Source: Bacillus cereus G9842 (GTDB lineage Bacteria > Bacillota > Bacilli > Bacillales > Bacillaceae_G). Taken from it: a stretch of 64,000 nucleotides of DNA. Below, piece after piece: positions 35,985 to 44,605 of this stretch (its first letter is position 1; each line of letters opens with the position of its first letter). The DNA lies in contig NC_011775.1 in assembly GCF_000021305.1 (NCBI RefSeq), positions 1 through 64,000 of the forward strand, in the 5' to 3' direction. Below the pieces are notes generated by a model. The model saw only the letters and a program-made list of their open reading frames with translations. It had not been told where the DNA came from and searched no databases. Position numbers and translations under genes: made by a program.

Positions 35985-36848
35985 ATGTTAATGTCACTTA
36001 TTAAAGTAGTAGCTTTAATATTGTTCATACTAGGAATATTTTTATCAGTAATAGTATTAATGGGATACGCATCTTATCGCTCATTTAAGATCCTATTAAT
36101 TAAATTAGGTGAAAAGCTAAAAGGAAAAAACAAATCACAAAAGCAAGAATTACAATATGGTCTTACCGATGAAATGAAAGAAGTTTTATATCGTGGATAT
36201 ACACCTGTAGGTAAGAAATCCCTAATTGAAGAAACAAATAACCTTACTAATAACAATAATGTAGAAAAGCAACTTCAATTTACTATGGAAGATATTGAAG
36301 AAGTAGAAGAATTGGAAGATATGGACAACAAGGGATTGTCAGCGGAAACGCTAGAAATAGTGAAGAAAAGACAGGAAGAACAAAAAGCTGAACTAATAAA
36401 ATCATTAAAACAGGAACCAAAAAATAATAATAACTTAGAACTTAAGGTAAGTGAACCAAATCAAGATGCGTTTGATCTAATAAAAGAGTGTCAACATAAT
36501 CTAGAAATAACAAATAAATTAGAGGATAGCGCTGCTGAAAGAGAACTAATAATAATGGAGGAACCACCATTTATTCCAAATCCAGAAGATTATTTTGGAC
36601 CAGCCAATGAACCAGATGTTTCTATAGAAGAAATATTTTCAATGACTAGTGAAGAATCACAACAAAAGGAGGTTTCCAAAATTGAAGCTGAACTTAAAGA
36701 ATTAGGTAACATTCAAGGGACAGAGAATTTAGGGAAGGTTGCAAGACTTCTTATTAGAAAAGCTCAAATTGAAGGAGATTATGAAAAAGTAAAAGATTTA
36801 GAAGGTATGTATGAAGATGAATTAGCAAAGAGTGGCTATCTAGTATAA
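35985..36848 (+). CDS. Membrane-anchored acidic coiled-coil protein
   Basis: The 287-aa protein has one N-terminal membrane helix (about 6-30), a basic stretch (KGKNKSQKQ), and then a long acidic, Glu/Asn-rich region with coiled-coil stretches and a helical end (about 225-285). It begins 26 bases after the helicase stop with an AGGGGG ribosome site and is probably co-transcribed with it. Function unknown. Confidence 0.7.
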   Translation: MLMSLIKVVALILFILGIFLSVIVLMGYASYRSFKILLIKLGEKLKGKNKSQKQELQYGLTDEMKEVLYRGYTPVGKKSLIEETNNLTNNNNVEKQLQFTMEDIEEVEELEDMDNKGLSAETLEIVKKRQEEQKAELIKSLKQEPKNNNNLELKVSEPNQDAFDLIKECQHNLEITNKLEDSAAERELIIMEEPPFIPNPEDYFGPANEPDVSIEEIFSMTSEESQQKEVSKIEAELKELGNIQGTENLGKVARLLIRKAQIEGDYEKVKDLEGMYEDELAKSGYLV

Positions 36849-36870
36849 AAGAGTAGCCACTCTTTTTTTT
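36827..36870 (+). terminator. Terminator overlapping the stop codon
   Basis: AAAGAGTGGCTA pairs with TAGCCACTCTTT, then further T. It closes the helicase transcript. Confidence 0.8.
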
Positions 36871-37076
36871 ATTGATAATATAAAATAAAGATGTAGGAAA
36901 TCAGACGATTATAAATATGGGTTTAAATAGAAATCTTGTTTATGTGTAGTTTGTGTGTTTTAATAATAAAGGATTATTGGATGTCTTAATAGTGTGTTAT
37001 AAAAATATCCTTATAACCATATCTTAAGAAATAAGGAATTAAGTAAAGAAAAGTCGTAATTGGAGGGAATAGAAAT

Positions 37077-38075
37077 TTGTTTATTACTAAGTATATTGAT
37101 AAATTAGCGTTATATGATTTGCATAAAAAAAGAAGTAAAGTGACACAGTATGCTTCATTTAAAAATGAAATAATTAAAAATGAAGAAAGAGAAAATTTTT
37201 ATAATACGTACGCAGCAAAGCCACAATTTGATATAAATCCTACTGAAAATAAAACATATAGTAGTGGTACATTTAATTTTAGAAGTTCAATTTCACTAGG
37301 TGATAAAAATAATGACATGGTTTCTGGTGAATCTTATCTAAACTCAAATGAGAATGCCCCTAATATAATATTTGTCCATGGATGGCGAATGGATTCCAAC
37401 GACCGTATTAAGAATATATTTCATAAGGATATGTTAAATTTAGGATGGAATATGTATTACTTCACTTTACCTTATCACTTTGAAAGAGAGCCTGAGGAAT
37501 CTATATATTCAGGGGAGTTTATGATCAGCGCAAATATTGAACGAACAGTAGCAGCATCTAGACAAGCTGTAGCAGATTTACGTGCATTAATTCAGTGGAT
37601 TAAAACTAATAAATCTGGCCCGGTAATATTGATTGGGGTAAGCTTAGGCGGATTTATTACAAATTTAACAGCTACTCTAGAATCTAGTATCGACGTACTT
37701 GTTTCAGTATTCTATGCTAATCGTCTTTCTTACTCTATATGGAATACTAATCCAGGCATGTATATTAAAAAAGATTTAGTACAAAACGGAGTAACGCATG
37801 ATGTATTAAAAGAGAAGTGGGAAATTACTGAACCTAGTATTTCTAAACCCAAAATGGATAGAGATAATATTTTATTAATTTCAGCGAAGCATGATCAATA
37901 TGTTCATATGGAAGACACCAGTTATTTGTGGGAGTCATGGGGAAAACCTAAACGTTTAGTTTACAATTGCGGTCATTCTGGTATTGTATTAAACCGAAAA
38001 AGAATTAGTGAGGATACAATTAGCTTTATTAGGAGTAAAATATTCAGATATGAATATTCGAATATGAATATTTGA
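37077..38075 (+). CDS. Alpha/beta-hydrolase
   Basis: The 332-aa protein has IIFVHGWRMDSN (oxyanion region, about 98-109), the nucleophile elbow GVSLGG (about 187-192), a late acid in SAKHDQYVH and the catalytic His in NCGHSG. It lacks a signal peptide and is probably cytosolic. The start is a TTG at 37077 eight bases after GGAGGG. It is followed within 21 bases by the sensor kinase and response regulator, so it may make, destroy or modify a signal for that pair. Confidence 0.75.
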   Translation: MFITKYIDKLALYDLHKKRSKVTQYASFKNEIIKNEERENFYNTYAAKPQFDINPTENKTYSSGTFNFRSSISLGDKNNDMVSGESYLNSNENAPNIIFVHGWRMDSNDRIKNIFHKDMLNLGWNMYYFTLPYHFEREPEESIYSGEFMISANIERTVAASRQAVADLRALIQWIKTNKSGPVILIGVSLGGFITNLTATLESSIDVLVSVFYANRLSYSIWNTNPGMYIKKDLVQNGVTHDVLKEKWEITEPSISKPKMDRDNILLISAKHDQYVHMEDTSYLWESWGKPKRLVYNCGHSGIVLNRKRISEDTISFIRSKIFRYEYSNMNI

Positions 38076-38096
38076 ATGTAGGCTTGAGAATTTAAA

Positions 38097-39449
38097 ATGA
38101 TTGTACTTGTATTTCTATTATGGATGATGACCGCGATATTATTTCTTACTAATCCTAAAAATCAAGAAACTAGATGGGGAAGTCTTATTGCTTTTTATGG
38201 CGGTTGTGGTGGATTAGGAGTAATGCTAGGTGATGGACCAAATAGACCAGAATGGATTTTATGGGCAGATAGCATTGCTACTTCTTTTGGTCACTATATG
38301 ACGCCATACTCGATTGGTATATTTGGTTTAGTTTTTGCAAATGTATTTAAAACAACTAAACAAGGCGTAATTTGGAAATTAGTATTATTAATACCAATAG
38401 GAATCATGTATTGTTTCTTTAATACAATTTATCCTGTTTTTAAAACAAATTATACTATGTTAGCAACTTGGAGTGTTCCTTATGTGCTTGGTTGTAATAT
38501 ATTACTGTTATATTCTACTTTTCGTGAGAGAAGGCCCGCTATAAAGAAAAATAAATTATATACCTCTATGGTTATTATCCCCATGACTACTTTTGCTCTA
38601 ATTTCGAATATTGTATTAGAGGCATTAGGTATTCCCGATGTATGGTTTTACAATCCATATGTAATTGCGTTTCAATTTGCATTATTTGCATACTTAATAA
38701 TAAAATACGGATTTCTAGATGTTCAGATTAGATTTGAAAGACAAAAGCGTGATGACACAATGAGAGCGGTGGCTTCTGGAACAGCCATGCTTAATCATAC
38801 TATTAAAAATGAAGTTATAAAAATAGATATGTTAGTTAATCAGATAAAAGAAAATCCCAATCTGGATAATGAATCAGTTGAAAGTATAGAATTAGCATTA
38901 AGTTCTACAAATCATGTGCTTGAGTTATCAACACGAATTCAAAGTAAACTAGATGTAATGAATCTAAAAGAGTCAGCCTTTTGGCTGAGTGATTGTATTG
39001 AAACGACTTTAGATAATTTACAACCCTATCTGGGTACAAAAATTTCTATCATTAAGTCTTATGAGGTAGATGCAAAAGTTTATGCTGATCCAATACATTT
39101 ACAAGAAGTTTTTATTAATATAATTAAAAACGCAATTGAAGCAATGGATAAAAATGGAGAGATACATATAAAGATATATAAAACTTATAGAAAAGTTTAT
39201 ATTGATTTTACGGATACGGGTAAAGGGATCGAAAAAGATAAATTATCGCTTGTTTTAAACCCTTTTTATTCAACTAAAGGAACAAAGGGTAACTATGGAT
39301 TAGGACTATCGTATTGTTATAATGTGCTGCAGAAACATGGCGGCGAAATAGCAGTTAAAAGTAAAGTAGGTCACGGAACAAATATGATATTATCACTTCC
39401 TTCAAAAAGAGTTAAAGAAATTAAGCTACAATCTAATTCTAATAGTTAG
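38097..39449 (+). CDS. Membrane sensor histidine kinase
   Basis: The 450-aa protein has six to seven N-terminal membrane helices (1-210), like 7TM-type kinases and ComP-like receptors. Then come MLNHTIKNEV with the phosphoacceptor His (about residue 233), the N box IIKNAIEAMD, the G1 box DTGKGIEKD and the G2 box GNYGLGLSYC. There is no periplasmic sensing loop of size, so the ligand probably enters through the membrane bundle. It shares an operon with the hydrolase and the regulator that follow and precede it. Confidence 0.85.
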   Translation: MIVLVFLLWMMTAILFLTNPKNQETRWGSLIAFYGGCGGLGVMLGDGPNRPEWILWADSIATSFGHYMTPYSIGIFGLVFANVFKTTKQGVIWKLVLLIPIGIMYCFFNTIYPVFKTNYTMLATWSVPYVLGCNILLLYSTFRERRPAIKKNKLYTSMVIIPMTTFALISNIVLEALGIPDVWFYNPYVIAFQFALFAYLIIKYGFLDVQIRFERQKRDDTMRAVASGTAMLNHTIKNEVIKIDMLVNQIKENPNLDNESVESIELALSSTNHVLELSTRIQSKLDVMNLKESAFWLSDCIETTLDNLQPYLGTKISIIKSYEVDAKVYADPIHLQEVFINIIKNAIEAMDKNGEIHIKIYKTYRKVYIDFTDTGKGIEKDKLSLVLNPFYSTKGTKGNYGLGLSYCYNVLQKHGGEIAVKSKVGHGTNMILSLPSKRVKEIKLQSNSNS

Positions 39450-39461
39450 GAGTAATCATTT

Positions 39462-40040
39462 ATGATGAAAATTAGATTGATGATAGTAGAAGATGATGAA
39501 GTTTGGATGAAATGTTTAACCAAATTTATTGAAAAAGAAGATGATCTTGTAGTTGTAAAAAAAGCCTATAATAAAGAACAAGCAATTGATAGCGTTCCAG
39601 AAATGATTGATGTGGTTTTATTAGATTTAACTTTGGATGATGATCCTGCTAATTTAAGTGGGCTTGAGGTGGTAAGCCAGCTCAAAGAAAAAGGATTAAA
39701 CAGAATTATTATGTTAACCTCGTGGGATGAAGAAGAAGTAATTTTGAAAGCTTTTGATGAAGGAGCAATGAATTACGTTAATAAAACATCCTATCGAGAC
39801 ATTCCAAGAGTAGTTCGTGAAGCCTTCGCAAATAAGGTTAGTATCCATCCTGATGTATCCTCTGTGGTTATTAATGCTCTTACAACGGAAAGAAAGATTA
39901 GTGTACTAACTCCTTCAGAACGACAGGTATACACTTTAAAAGAAAAAGGCTTAAATAAAGTGCAGATAGCTGATGTATTATTTAAATCAGTTGAAACAAT
40001 AAAAAAACAACTTAAAAAGATTAATGATAAAATTAGATAA
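39462..40040 (+). CDS. NarL/LuxR-type response regulator
   Basis: The 192-aa regulator has an acidic pair at residues 11-12 and the phosphoacceptor Asp55 in VVLLDLTLDD, with LTSWDEE and YVNKTS as the switch Thr/Lys motifs. The C-terminal LuxR-type helix-turn-helix at about 143-190 reads LTPSERQVYTLKEKGLNKVQ. It is separated by 12 bases from the kinase. Start at the first ATG of MMKIR after TAGGAG. Its target genes are not identified. Confidence 0.85.
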   Translation: MMKIRLMIVEDDEVWMKCLTKFIEKEDDLVVVKKAYNKEQAIDSVPEMIDVVLLDLTLDDDPANLSGLEVVSQLKEKGLNRIIMLTSWDEEEVILKAFDEGAMNYVNKTSYRDIPRVVREAFANKVSIHPDVSSVVINALTTERKISVLTPSERQVYTLKEKGLNKVQIADVLFKSVETIKKQLKKINDKIR

Positions 40041-40486
40041 TAGTAAGGAATTCAAATGGAATAGTTATGGATCTATACCTCATAATTATATGAGATTGAT
40101 AATTTTTATATTATTATGAGGTAGGTACATTGTAAGTTGGTATAAGAATTAAATATAACTTAAATCCTATGCGATTGGTATCTTAATAACATAATAACTT
40201 TATATAATAACATATATATGTTGATTTGGGGAGGGGTATTTTTTTGGCCCTTCTAAATATTGATATTCTCATATACTATATTGTTATCACAAGTTATTGT
40301 CATTTAAAGATATTGATATCTGAATAATCTCGAGTGCATTCATATTGCAAAAAGACTAAAGAAAAAACAAAAAGACCAAAAAAGACCAAAGTAGACCAAA
40401 AAGATGTAAAAGCGACCATTATATAGATGTCTTTGAAAATTATATAAAGTGTTTTATGTATTCGTTGATTAGGAGGAATGTTTCAA
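40041..40486. other. Intergenic region with phased GACCAAA boxes
   Basis: After the response regulator there is a CCTCATAAT/ATTATGAGG inverted repeat (about 40078-40122) with no U run. The stretch then holds the GACCAAA cluster (40354-40420) upstream of a small regulator. No gene is visible. Confidence 0.5.
40354..40420 (+). repeat. 10-bp phased GACCAAA boxes
   Basis: GACTAAA at 40354, GACCAAA at 40374, 40384 and 40394, and GACCATT at 40414: all five start positions are separated by multiples of exactly 10. The last is part of AAAGCGACCA, also seen near 481 and 47296. Helical phasing suggests co-operative binding on one DNA face. Confidence 0.6.
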
Positions 40487-40669
40487 TTGCATAAGGTTAA
40501 AGAAAAGAGGTTAAATAAAGGCTGGACGCAGTCAAAGCTTGCAGAAAAATCAGGGGTTCCACAGCCGACTATTTCACATATAGAAAACGGTACTTTAAAA
40601 AATCCCTCGATTAAATCAATTAAGAACATAGCAAGTGCATTGGGAATAAATTTAGAAGAGTTACTTTAA
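40487..40669 (+). CDS. Small XRE-family regulator
   Basis: The 60-aa protein is essentially one helix-turn-helix of Xre/Cro type (QSKLAEKSGVPQPTISHIEN). I chose TTG 40487, ten bases after AGGAGG; the ATG at 40478 is too close to that site. It lies downstream of the phased GACCAAA boxes and may bind them. Confidence 0.8.
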   Translation: MHKVKEKRLNKGWTQSKLAEKSGVPQPTISHIENGTLKNPSIKSIKNIASALGINLEELL

Positions 40670-40880
40670 AGTAGTGTGAGTTAATTGTATAAAACGAATG
40701 AATAATTACGGGATTTAAAATTTGAAAAGTATGTAAGCGAGGCATCTTTTTGAGTTTTAAATGATCGAAAAAATTTAAAAAATCTCCTAAATTATGAATA
40801 TGCTATATTGAAATATGCAGTATGTGTTTTAATATATGACGATCATAAATTTAATAAATTATGTTTTCAGGGGGAGGAAC

Positions 40881-42056
40881 ATGAATTTTGTAAAAAAGAA
40901 AATTGATGATTACATTTCCAAGAAAAATTTAAGTTATGGTGATTTAGGAATACAAGTAGATGTTACTCAACCAACTATATCCAAATGGATTAACGGTGAA
41001 AGCGAGATATCAATTACAACACTATGTAAAATAATTCAAAAAGTTATTCCTCATAATAGGCATGAGCAAGAAAAGTTAGTTTTAGAACATATTATAAGCT
41101 TAAAAAAAAGAAGAAGTATTAATATAAAATTAGCTTTTATTATTGCCTATTTAAATAGATATGTATCGGTCCTAGAAAACTTAATAGAGTTATGTTCAAA
41201 TTCTAAAGAAACGTGTCTAAGAAATTATTCTAAGATTTTTAAATTATATAATGAGAGGTTAAATGATTCGGACGTACGGAAGCAATTTTTAGAATTAGAA
41301 GGAATGAATCCAGTAAACGCTAAAAATCAAGCTGATATAGCTATATTGCAGGATATTTTAAAAATTCTTATCTTATTAGATTTAAGTGAAGTTAGTCTAA
41401 TAGCTACATATAGGAGCAGAATAGAGGAGAATTTAAGGTTTGTAAAAAATCCTGACTTAAATGAACTAATTAGTTTTTGGTTAGCTGAAATAGATTGTTA
41501 TCAATTATTACGGGAAGATAAGTTAGTTGAATTTCGTATGCAAAATAGCTTAATTCAAAAGAATTCCGTATTAAAATATTTACCTGCTGTAAAAGGTTTA
41601 CTAGATTTAAGGTATGGCGAGAGTTATATATTTTCAAATTTTAATGAATCATGTAAATACACTACGAAAGCTCTAAAAATGTTTGAGGATTGGCCAGATA
41701 CCTTAAGATACGAGCTTGCATTAAGTAATCTTAATTTCTTAAAGTTAATATGGGATAAAGAAATTGACACTATAAATCCAGATAAACTTAAAGTCGAAGA
41801 TAAAATCCTATACTTAATAAAAATTGGAGAAAAAAAACAGGCTATATCGTTGTTAGATCAAATACATTTACAAGGTACAATGACACCTTTGTTAACATGC
41901 TATGAAGGAATAGCAAAAAATAATTTAAATATAATAAAGCAATCAATTCTTATGTTCTTAGAGAAAAAAGATAAGTTTTTTGTAAAATTACCGGAAATGA
42001 TCTACAATAAAGGAGATTGTTCCGAGTTTAGTTTAGTAAAGGAGGAATCAGTGTGA
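40881..42056 (+). CDS. aimR: AimR-like arbitrium receptor (HTH-TPR)
   Basis: The 391-aa protein has an N-terminal helix-turn-helix (about 14-45; GIQVDVTQPTISKWINGE) and TPR-like helical repeats across the rest. That, the near-identical family length (about 386 aa) and the ending KDKFFVKLPEMIYNKGD resemble the AimR of SPbeta-type phages (which ends with DKFLIRLPLLELEKMG from memory). AimR senses the AimP peptide and controls lysis-lysogeny in phages. Here it sits among plasmid-type genes. The next gene encodes a secreted peptide precursor overlapping the stop codon, exactly the known gene order. Start at ATG 40881 after GGGGGAGG. Confidence 0.8.
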   Translation: MNFVKKKIDDYISKKNLSYGDLGIQVDVTQPTISKWINGESEISITTLCKIIQKVIPHNRHEQEKLVLEHIISLKKRRSINIKLAFIIAYLNRYVSVLENLIELCSNSKETCLRNYSKIFKLYNERLNDSDVRKQFLELEGMNPVNAKNQADIAILQDILKILILLDLSEVSLIATYRSRIEENLRFVKNPDLNELISFWLAEIDCYQLLREDKLVEFRMQNSLIQKNSVLKYLPAVKGLLDLRYGESYIFSNFNESCKYTTKALKMFEDWPDTLRYELALSNLNFLKLIWDKEIDTINPDKLKVEDKILYLIKIGEKKQAISLLDQIHLQGTMTPLLTCYEGIAKNNLNIIKQSILMFLEKKDKFFVKLPEMIYNKGDCSEFSLVKEESV

Positions 42057-42205
42057 AAAAAATTGTAATTGCATTAGTAACTTTATCTTGTTTCTTTATA
42101 TTTAATAATACAGATAGTAAATTCGAACACACCAAAGAATTAAAAAATAAAGATATTACCCTTTCTCTTTACATGATAGAACAGCCTGGTGGGGGCGGTC
42201 ATTAA
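42053..42205 (+). CDS. aimP: AimP-like secreted signal peptide precursor
   Basis: The 50-codon frame starts at GTG 42053 with GGAGG seven bases upstream and overlaps the receptor stop codon by four bases. The product has a basic start MKKIVIALVTLSCFFIF as signal sequence, then a polar middle, and ends MIEQPGGGGH. In AimP proteins the C-terminal six to ten residues are released as the mature signal, so a peptide from within IEQPGGGGH is the candidate. It is too short for standard gene callers. A strong terminator follows. Confidence 0.75.
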   Translation: MKKIVIALVTLSCFFIFNNTDSKFEHTKELKNKDITLSLYMIEQPGGGGH

Positions 42206-42215
42206 AGTTAATATA

Positions 42216-42245
42216 CAAAAGACATCGCATATGCGGTGTCTTTTG
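42216..42245. terminator. Terminator of the aimR-aimP unit
   Basis: CAAAAGACATCGCAT pairs perfectly with ATGCGGTGTCTTTTG. Confidence 0.85.
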
Positions 42246-42483
42246 TACGTAAAAAGGGGTTTTATGAAATCACTCTAATCCATTTGAGAATAGTTTGATA
42301 CATATTTCACAAAGAAGGGTTAATAAGGCTTATTTACAAAAGTTTATGTTTTATAGTTATGATATATTTATTTTTGTTAGAGTTGCTATATAAATAAAAA
42401 TACATAAAAATTGGAAAAGTTGACCGAAACGATTAAAAAAAGAGGGTAGAATCGTTATAATATGCAAGTAGGAGGTCATGAGT

Positions 42484-43185
42484 GTGCTTAATGAAACAAT
42501 AAGTGATACAAATTTTCCAGATGATGAAGTCTCTTTTGTTATAAATAAATGGAAGAATCAATTTCCTGCTGTTGAAAAGATAAGCGTTTCTTTACAACGT
42601 TCTCAAGATAAAATTTCTGGTAAACATGTGCATGACTGTATAGGTGAAGCAGAGGCAGCAAAAACAAGTTCTAGTACATTTGATTATAATGCTTTATATG
42701 AGGATACATCATATATATATTATAGTATTTTGCAACCATTGCAAAAGAACTTTACAAATTTAAATGATCGTACTCAGGTTAAGATGCTAGTAAAAGAGGA
42801 TGGTAGTTTAGAGAAGGAAGTTAAAGCTGAACTCGTTATTGTTATACCTAACAAAAAAGAATGGGTAAGTTATATTGCTATGAAATATAGAAAGCTTACA
42901 AAATTTGCTCCGTTTATTAAAGGGATGCACTTTGAGGTGCAAAAACATAAAATACGTAAAATTAAGATTATGTTTAAGTTTGAATATGATTTTAATATGA
43001 TTAAGTATCTCAAAGAGGCAGTAATTAATGAACAATTCTTTAACAACTGGATTGCAACATGTCATATAATTGAGAACTATACAAAAGAGCATACTTCAAA
43101 TATCGATGTAGCAATTAAAGAAAACAATATGCGCATTCACTACCAATCAATAAAAGTGAAATTCTCAAGATCTATAGAGTTGTAG
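42484..43185 (+). CDS. 233-aa hypothetical protein (membrane operon first gene)
   Basis: A soluble protein with a basic C-terminal half and no recognised domain. I prefer GTG 42484, eight bases after AGGAGGT; ATG 42478 is only two bases away. A TATAAT box lies about 20 bases upstream of the ribosome site. It starts a run of three closely spaced genes (gaps of 11 and 20 bases). Confidence 0.65.
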   Translation: MLNETISDTNFPDDEVSFVINKWKNQFPAVEKISVSLQRSQDKISGKHVHDCIGEAEAAKTSSSTFDYNALYEDTSYIYYSILQPLQKNFTNLNDRTQVKMLVKEDGSLEKEVKAELVIVIPNKKEWVSYIAMKYRKLTKFAPFIKGMHFEVQKHKIRKIKIMFKFEYDFNMIKYLKEAVINEQFFNNWIATCHIIENYTKEHTSNIDVAIKENNMRIHYQSIKVKFSRSIEL

Positions 43186-43196
43186 GGAGTGGTGAA

Positions 43197-43736
43197 GTGA
43201 AGTTTTTATTAGCAACATCTAATAACTTTAACGTGGAATATTTTAATAAGTATGTAGAGTATCAAAAAGAGAACAATTCAAATGTAGAAGCAGCAAGCGG
43301 TGTATTAAATAGCTTTCATGGTTTAATACCGCTTGCTATTAATATCACATTTTATTTCTTTATGATTTGTTTTGCCATATCTGTAGTTTTATTAGCGGTG
43401 GCTATGATAACAAAACATGCACAATGGTTACAAACTTCTGTAAGGGGAATTATTGGAACTATCGTAGCAATTTTATTATTACGTTTAGTACCTTTATTAT
43501 TTTTGACCAATGATATTGAAGGTATTGCCTCTTTAATGAGGGATTCAGTAGATTTTCTAACAACAATTGGTATACATGCGGCCATAGGAATGCTATTAAT
43601 AGGTCTATTTTTGAAAATGTTATATAAGATATTTGAACATCCTAAATATTTTAAATGGAGTAAATCTCTCAAGATAGGTTCAGCACTAATATTAACCTTG
43701 TCCATTGTATCACCATTGATTATCGGTAATATCTAG
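43197..43736 (+). CDS. Multi-TM membrane protein
   Basis: The 179-aa protein has about four to five hydrophobic segments (about 47-76, 88-104, 122-143 and 157-177) after a polar N-terminus of about 40 residues. Resemblance to conjugation membrane subunits (TrbC/VirB-like) is only general. It starts at GTG 43197 after GGGAGTGG and overlaps no neighbour. Confidence 0.65.
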   Translation: MKFLLATSNNFNVEYFNKYVEYQKENNSNVEAASGVLNSFHGLIPLAINITFYFFMICFAISVVLLAVAMITKHAQWLQTSVRGIIGTIVAILLLRLVPLLFLTNDIEGIASLMRDSVDFLTTIGIHAAIGMLLIGLFLKMLYKIFEHPKYFKWSKSLKIGSALILTLSIVSPLIIGNI

Positions 43737-43756
43737 TTTTGAAAGGAAGGGAACAA

Positions 43757-44332
43757 ATGAGATTAGTTGACACTAAATTTGAAGTGAAAAGATGCATACA
43801 TTGCCTTCATTTTGAAGAAACGTGTCCTTTCTTTCGAGATATAAATTATAGTGATCCAACAACTGCTAATTGTTGTAGATATTTTAAACAATTAGATGAG
43901 AACACAAGCATTGTAGAAGATGAAGCCCTATATAACGAAAAACTACAATTTTCGTTAACTGGTAGTAAATTCATTCATGATACTTATCCAAATGAACCGG
44001 ATTTTCCATTGTGGATGAGAATTAGTAACCTGTATTGGTATAAAGGCCTTGATGTTAGCACTGGAAAAGAATTTGGCTGCTGGATCATGAATAGAAGTAA
44101 TAAATTATTGAGTGTACCAGGTGATAAAACAGATACTCCAAGAGGGTGGGCTTCTAATGTTTATAAATCCCCTATACCATTACATAACCATAACGCTGCT
44201 GCAAATCTATTATCAGTTGTTTGTTGGTATGTAGATAGCGATGGATATGCTCAATATGGAGTTATAGTTGGAAATGATATTGGATATTTAACACACCCAC
44301 GTCCAAAATTATGGGAACCTATAAAGATTTAA
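43757..44332 (+). CDS. Cys-rich 191-aa protein
   Basis: A soluble protein whose first 45 residues hold a CIHC..C..CC set, probably a metal-binding site. The rest is unrecognised, with an aromatic end. Start at ATG 43757 after GGAAGGG (the frame is open upstream). It is the last gene of the membrane operon. The region 44333-44605 that follows carries the leader hairpin of dnaX. Confidence 0.65.
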   Translation: MRLVDTKFEVKRCIHCLHFEETCPFFRDINYSDPTTANCCRYFKQLDENTSIVEDEALYNEKLQFSLTGSKFIHDTYPNEPDFPLWMRISNLYWYKGLDVSTGKEFGCWIMNRSNKLLSVPGDKTDTPRGWASNVYKSPIPLHNHNAAANLLSVVCWYVDSDGYAQYGVIVGNDIGYLTHPRPKLWEPIKI

Positions 44333-44432
44333 TAAAATGTTATACATTGCAAAGTGTAGTTTTCAGATATAGAGAAAAGTAGTATAATATTAGTATATTA
44401 AATTATTTTTCATTATTTCTAAACTAAAATAC

Positions 44433-44499
44433 AAAGGACCTATTGGGTCGATGAAAAAAGCAATTAGCTTAATTTGTCGTCACAATAGGTCCTTTTTTT
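44433..44499 (+). promoter_or_regulatory. Shared-family leader hairpin (dnaX)
   Basis: TATAAT at 44393-44398, AT-rich leader, AAAGGACCTATTGGGTCGATGA, inner AAGCAATTAGCTT stem, CACAATAGGTCCTTTTTTTG. It is among the clearest members. The gene follows after about 106 bases. Confidence 0.8.
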
Positions 44500-44605
44500 G
44501 TGCGTTTAGAAGATATTAAGGAGGATTAAAAGGCTAATTATTAAGTAAACCTGTTGAAAATTAACAATTAATAAAAAGAATATAACAATATTGGGGGAAT
44601 TTAAA

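Noticed and set aside
40078..40122. Inverted repeat CCTCATAAT/ATTATGAGG as terminator
   Set aside because: No U run follows on either strand, so a terminator is not supported; left as an unexplained repeat.
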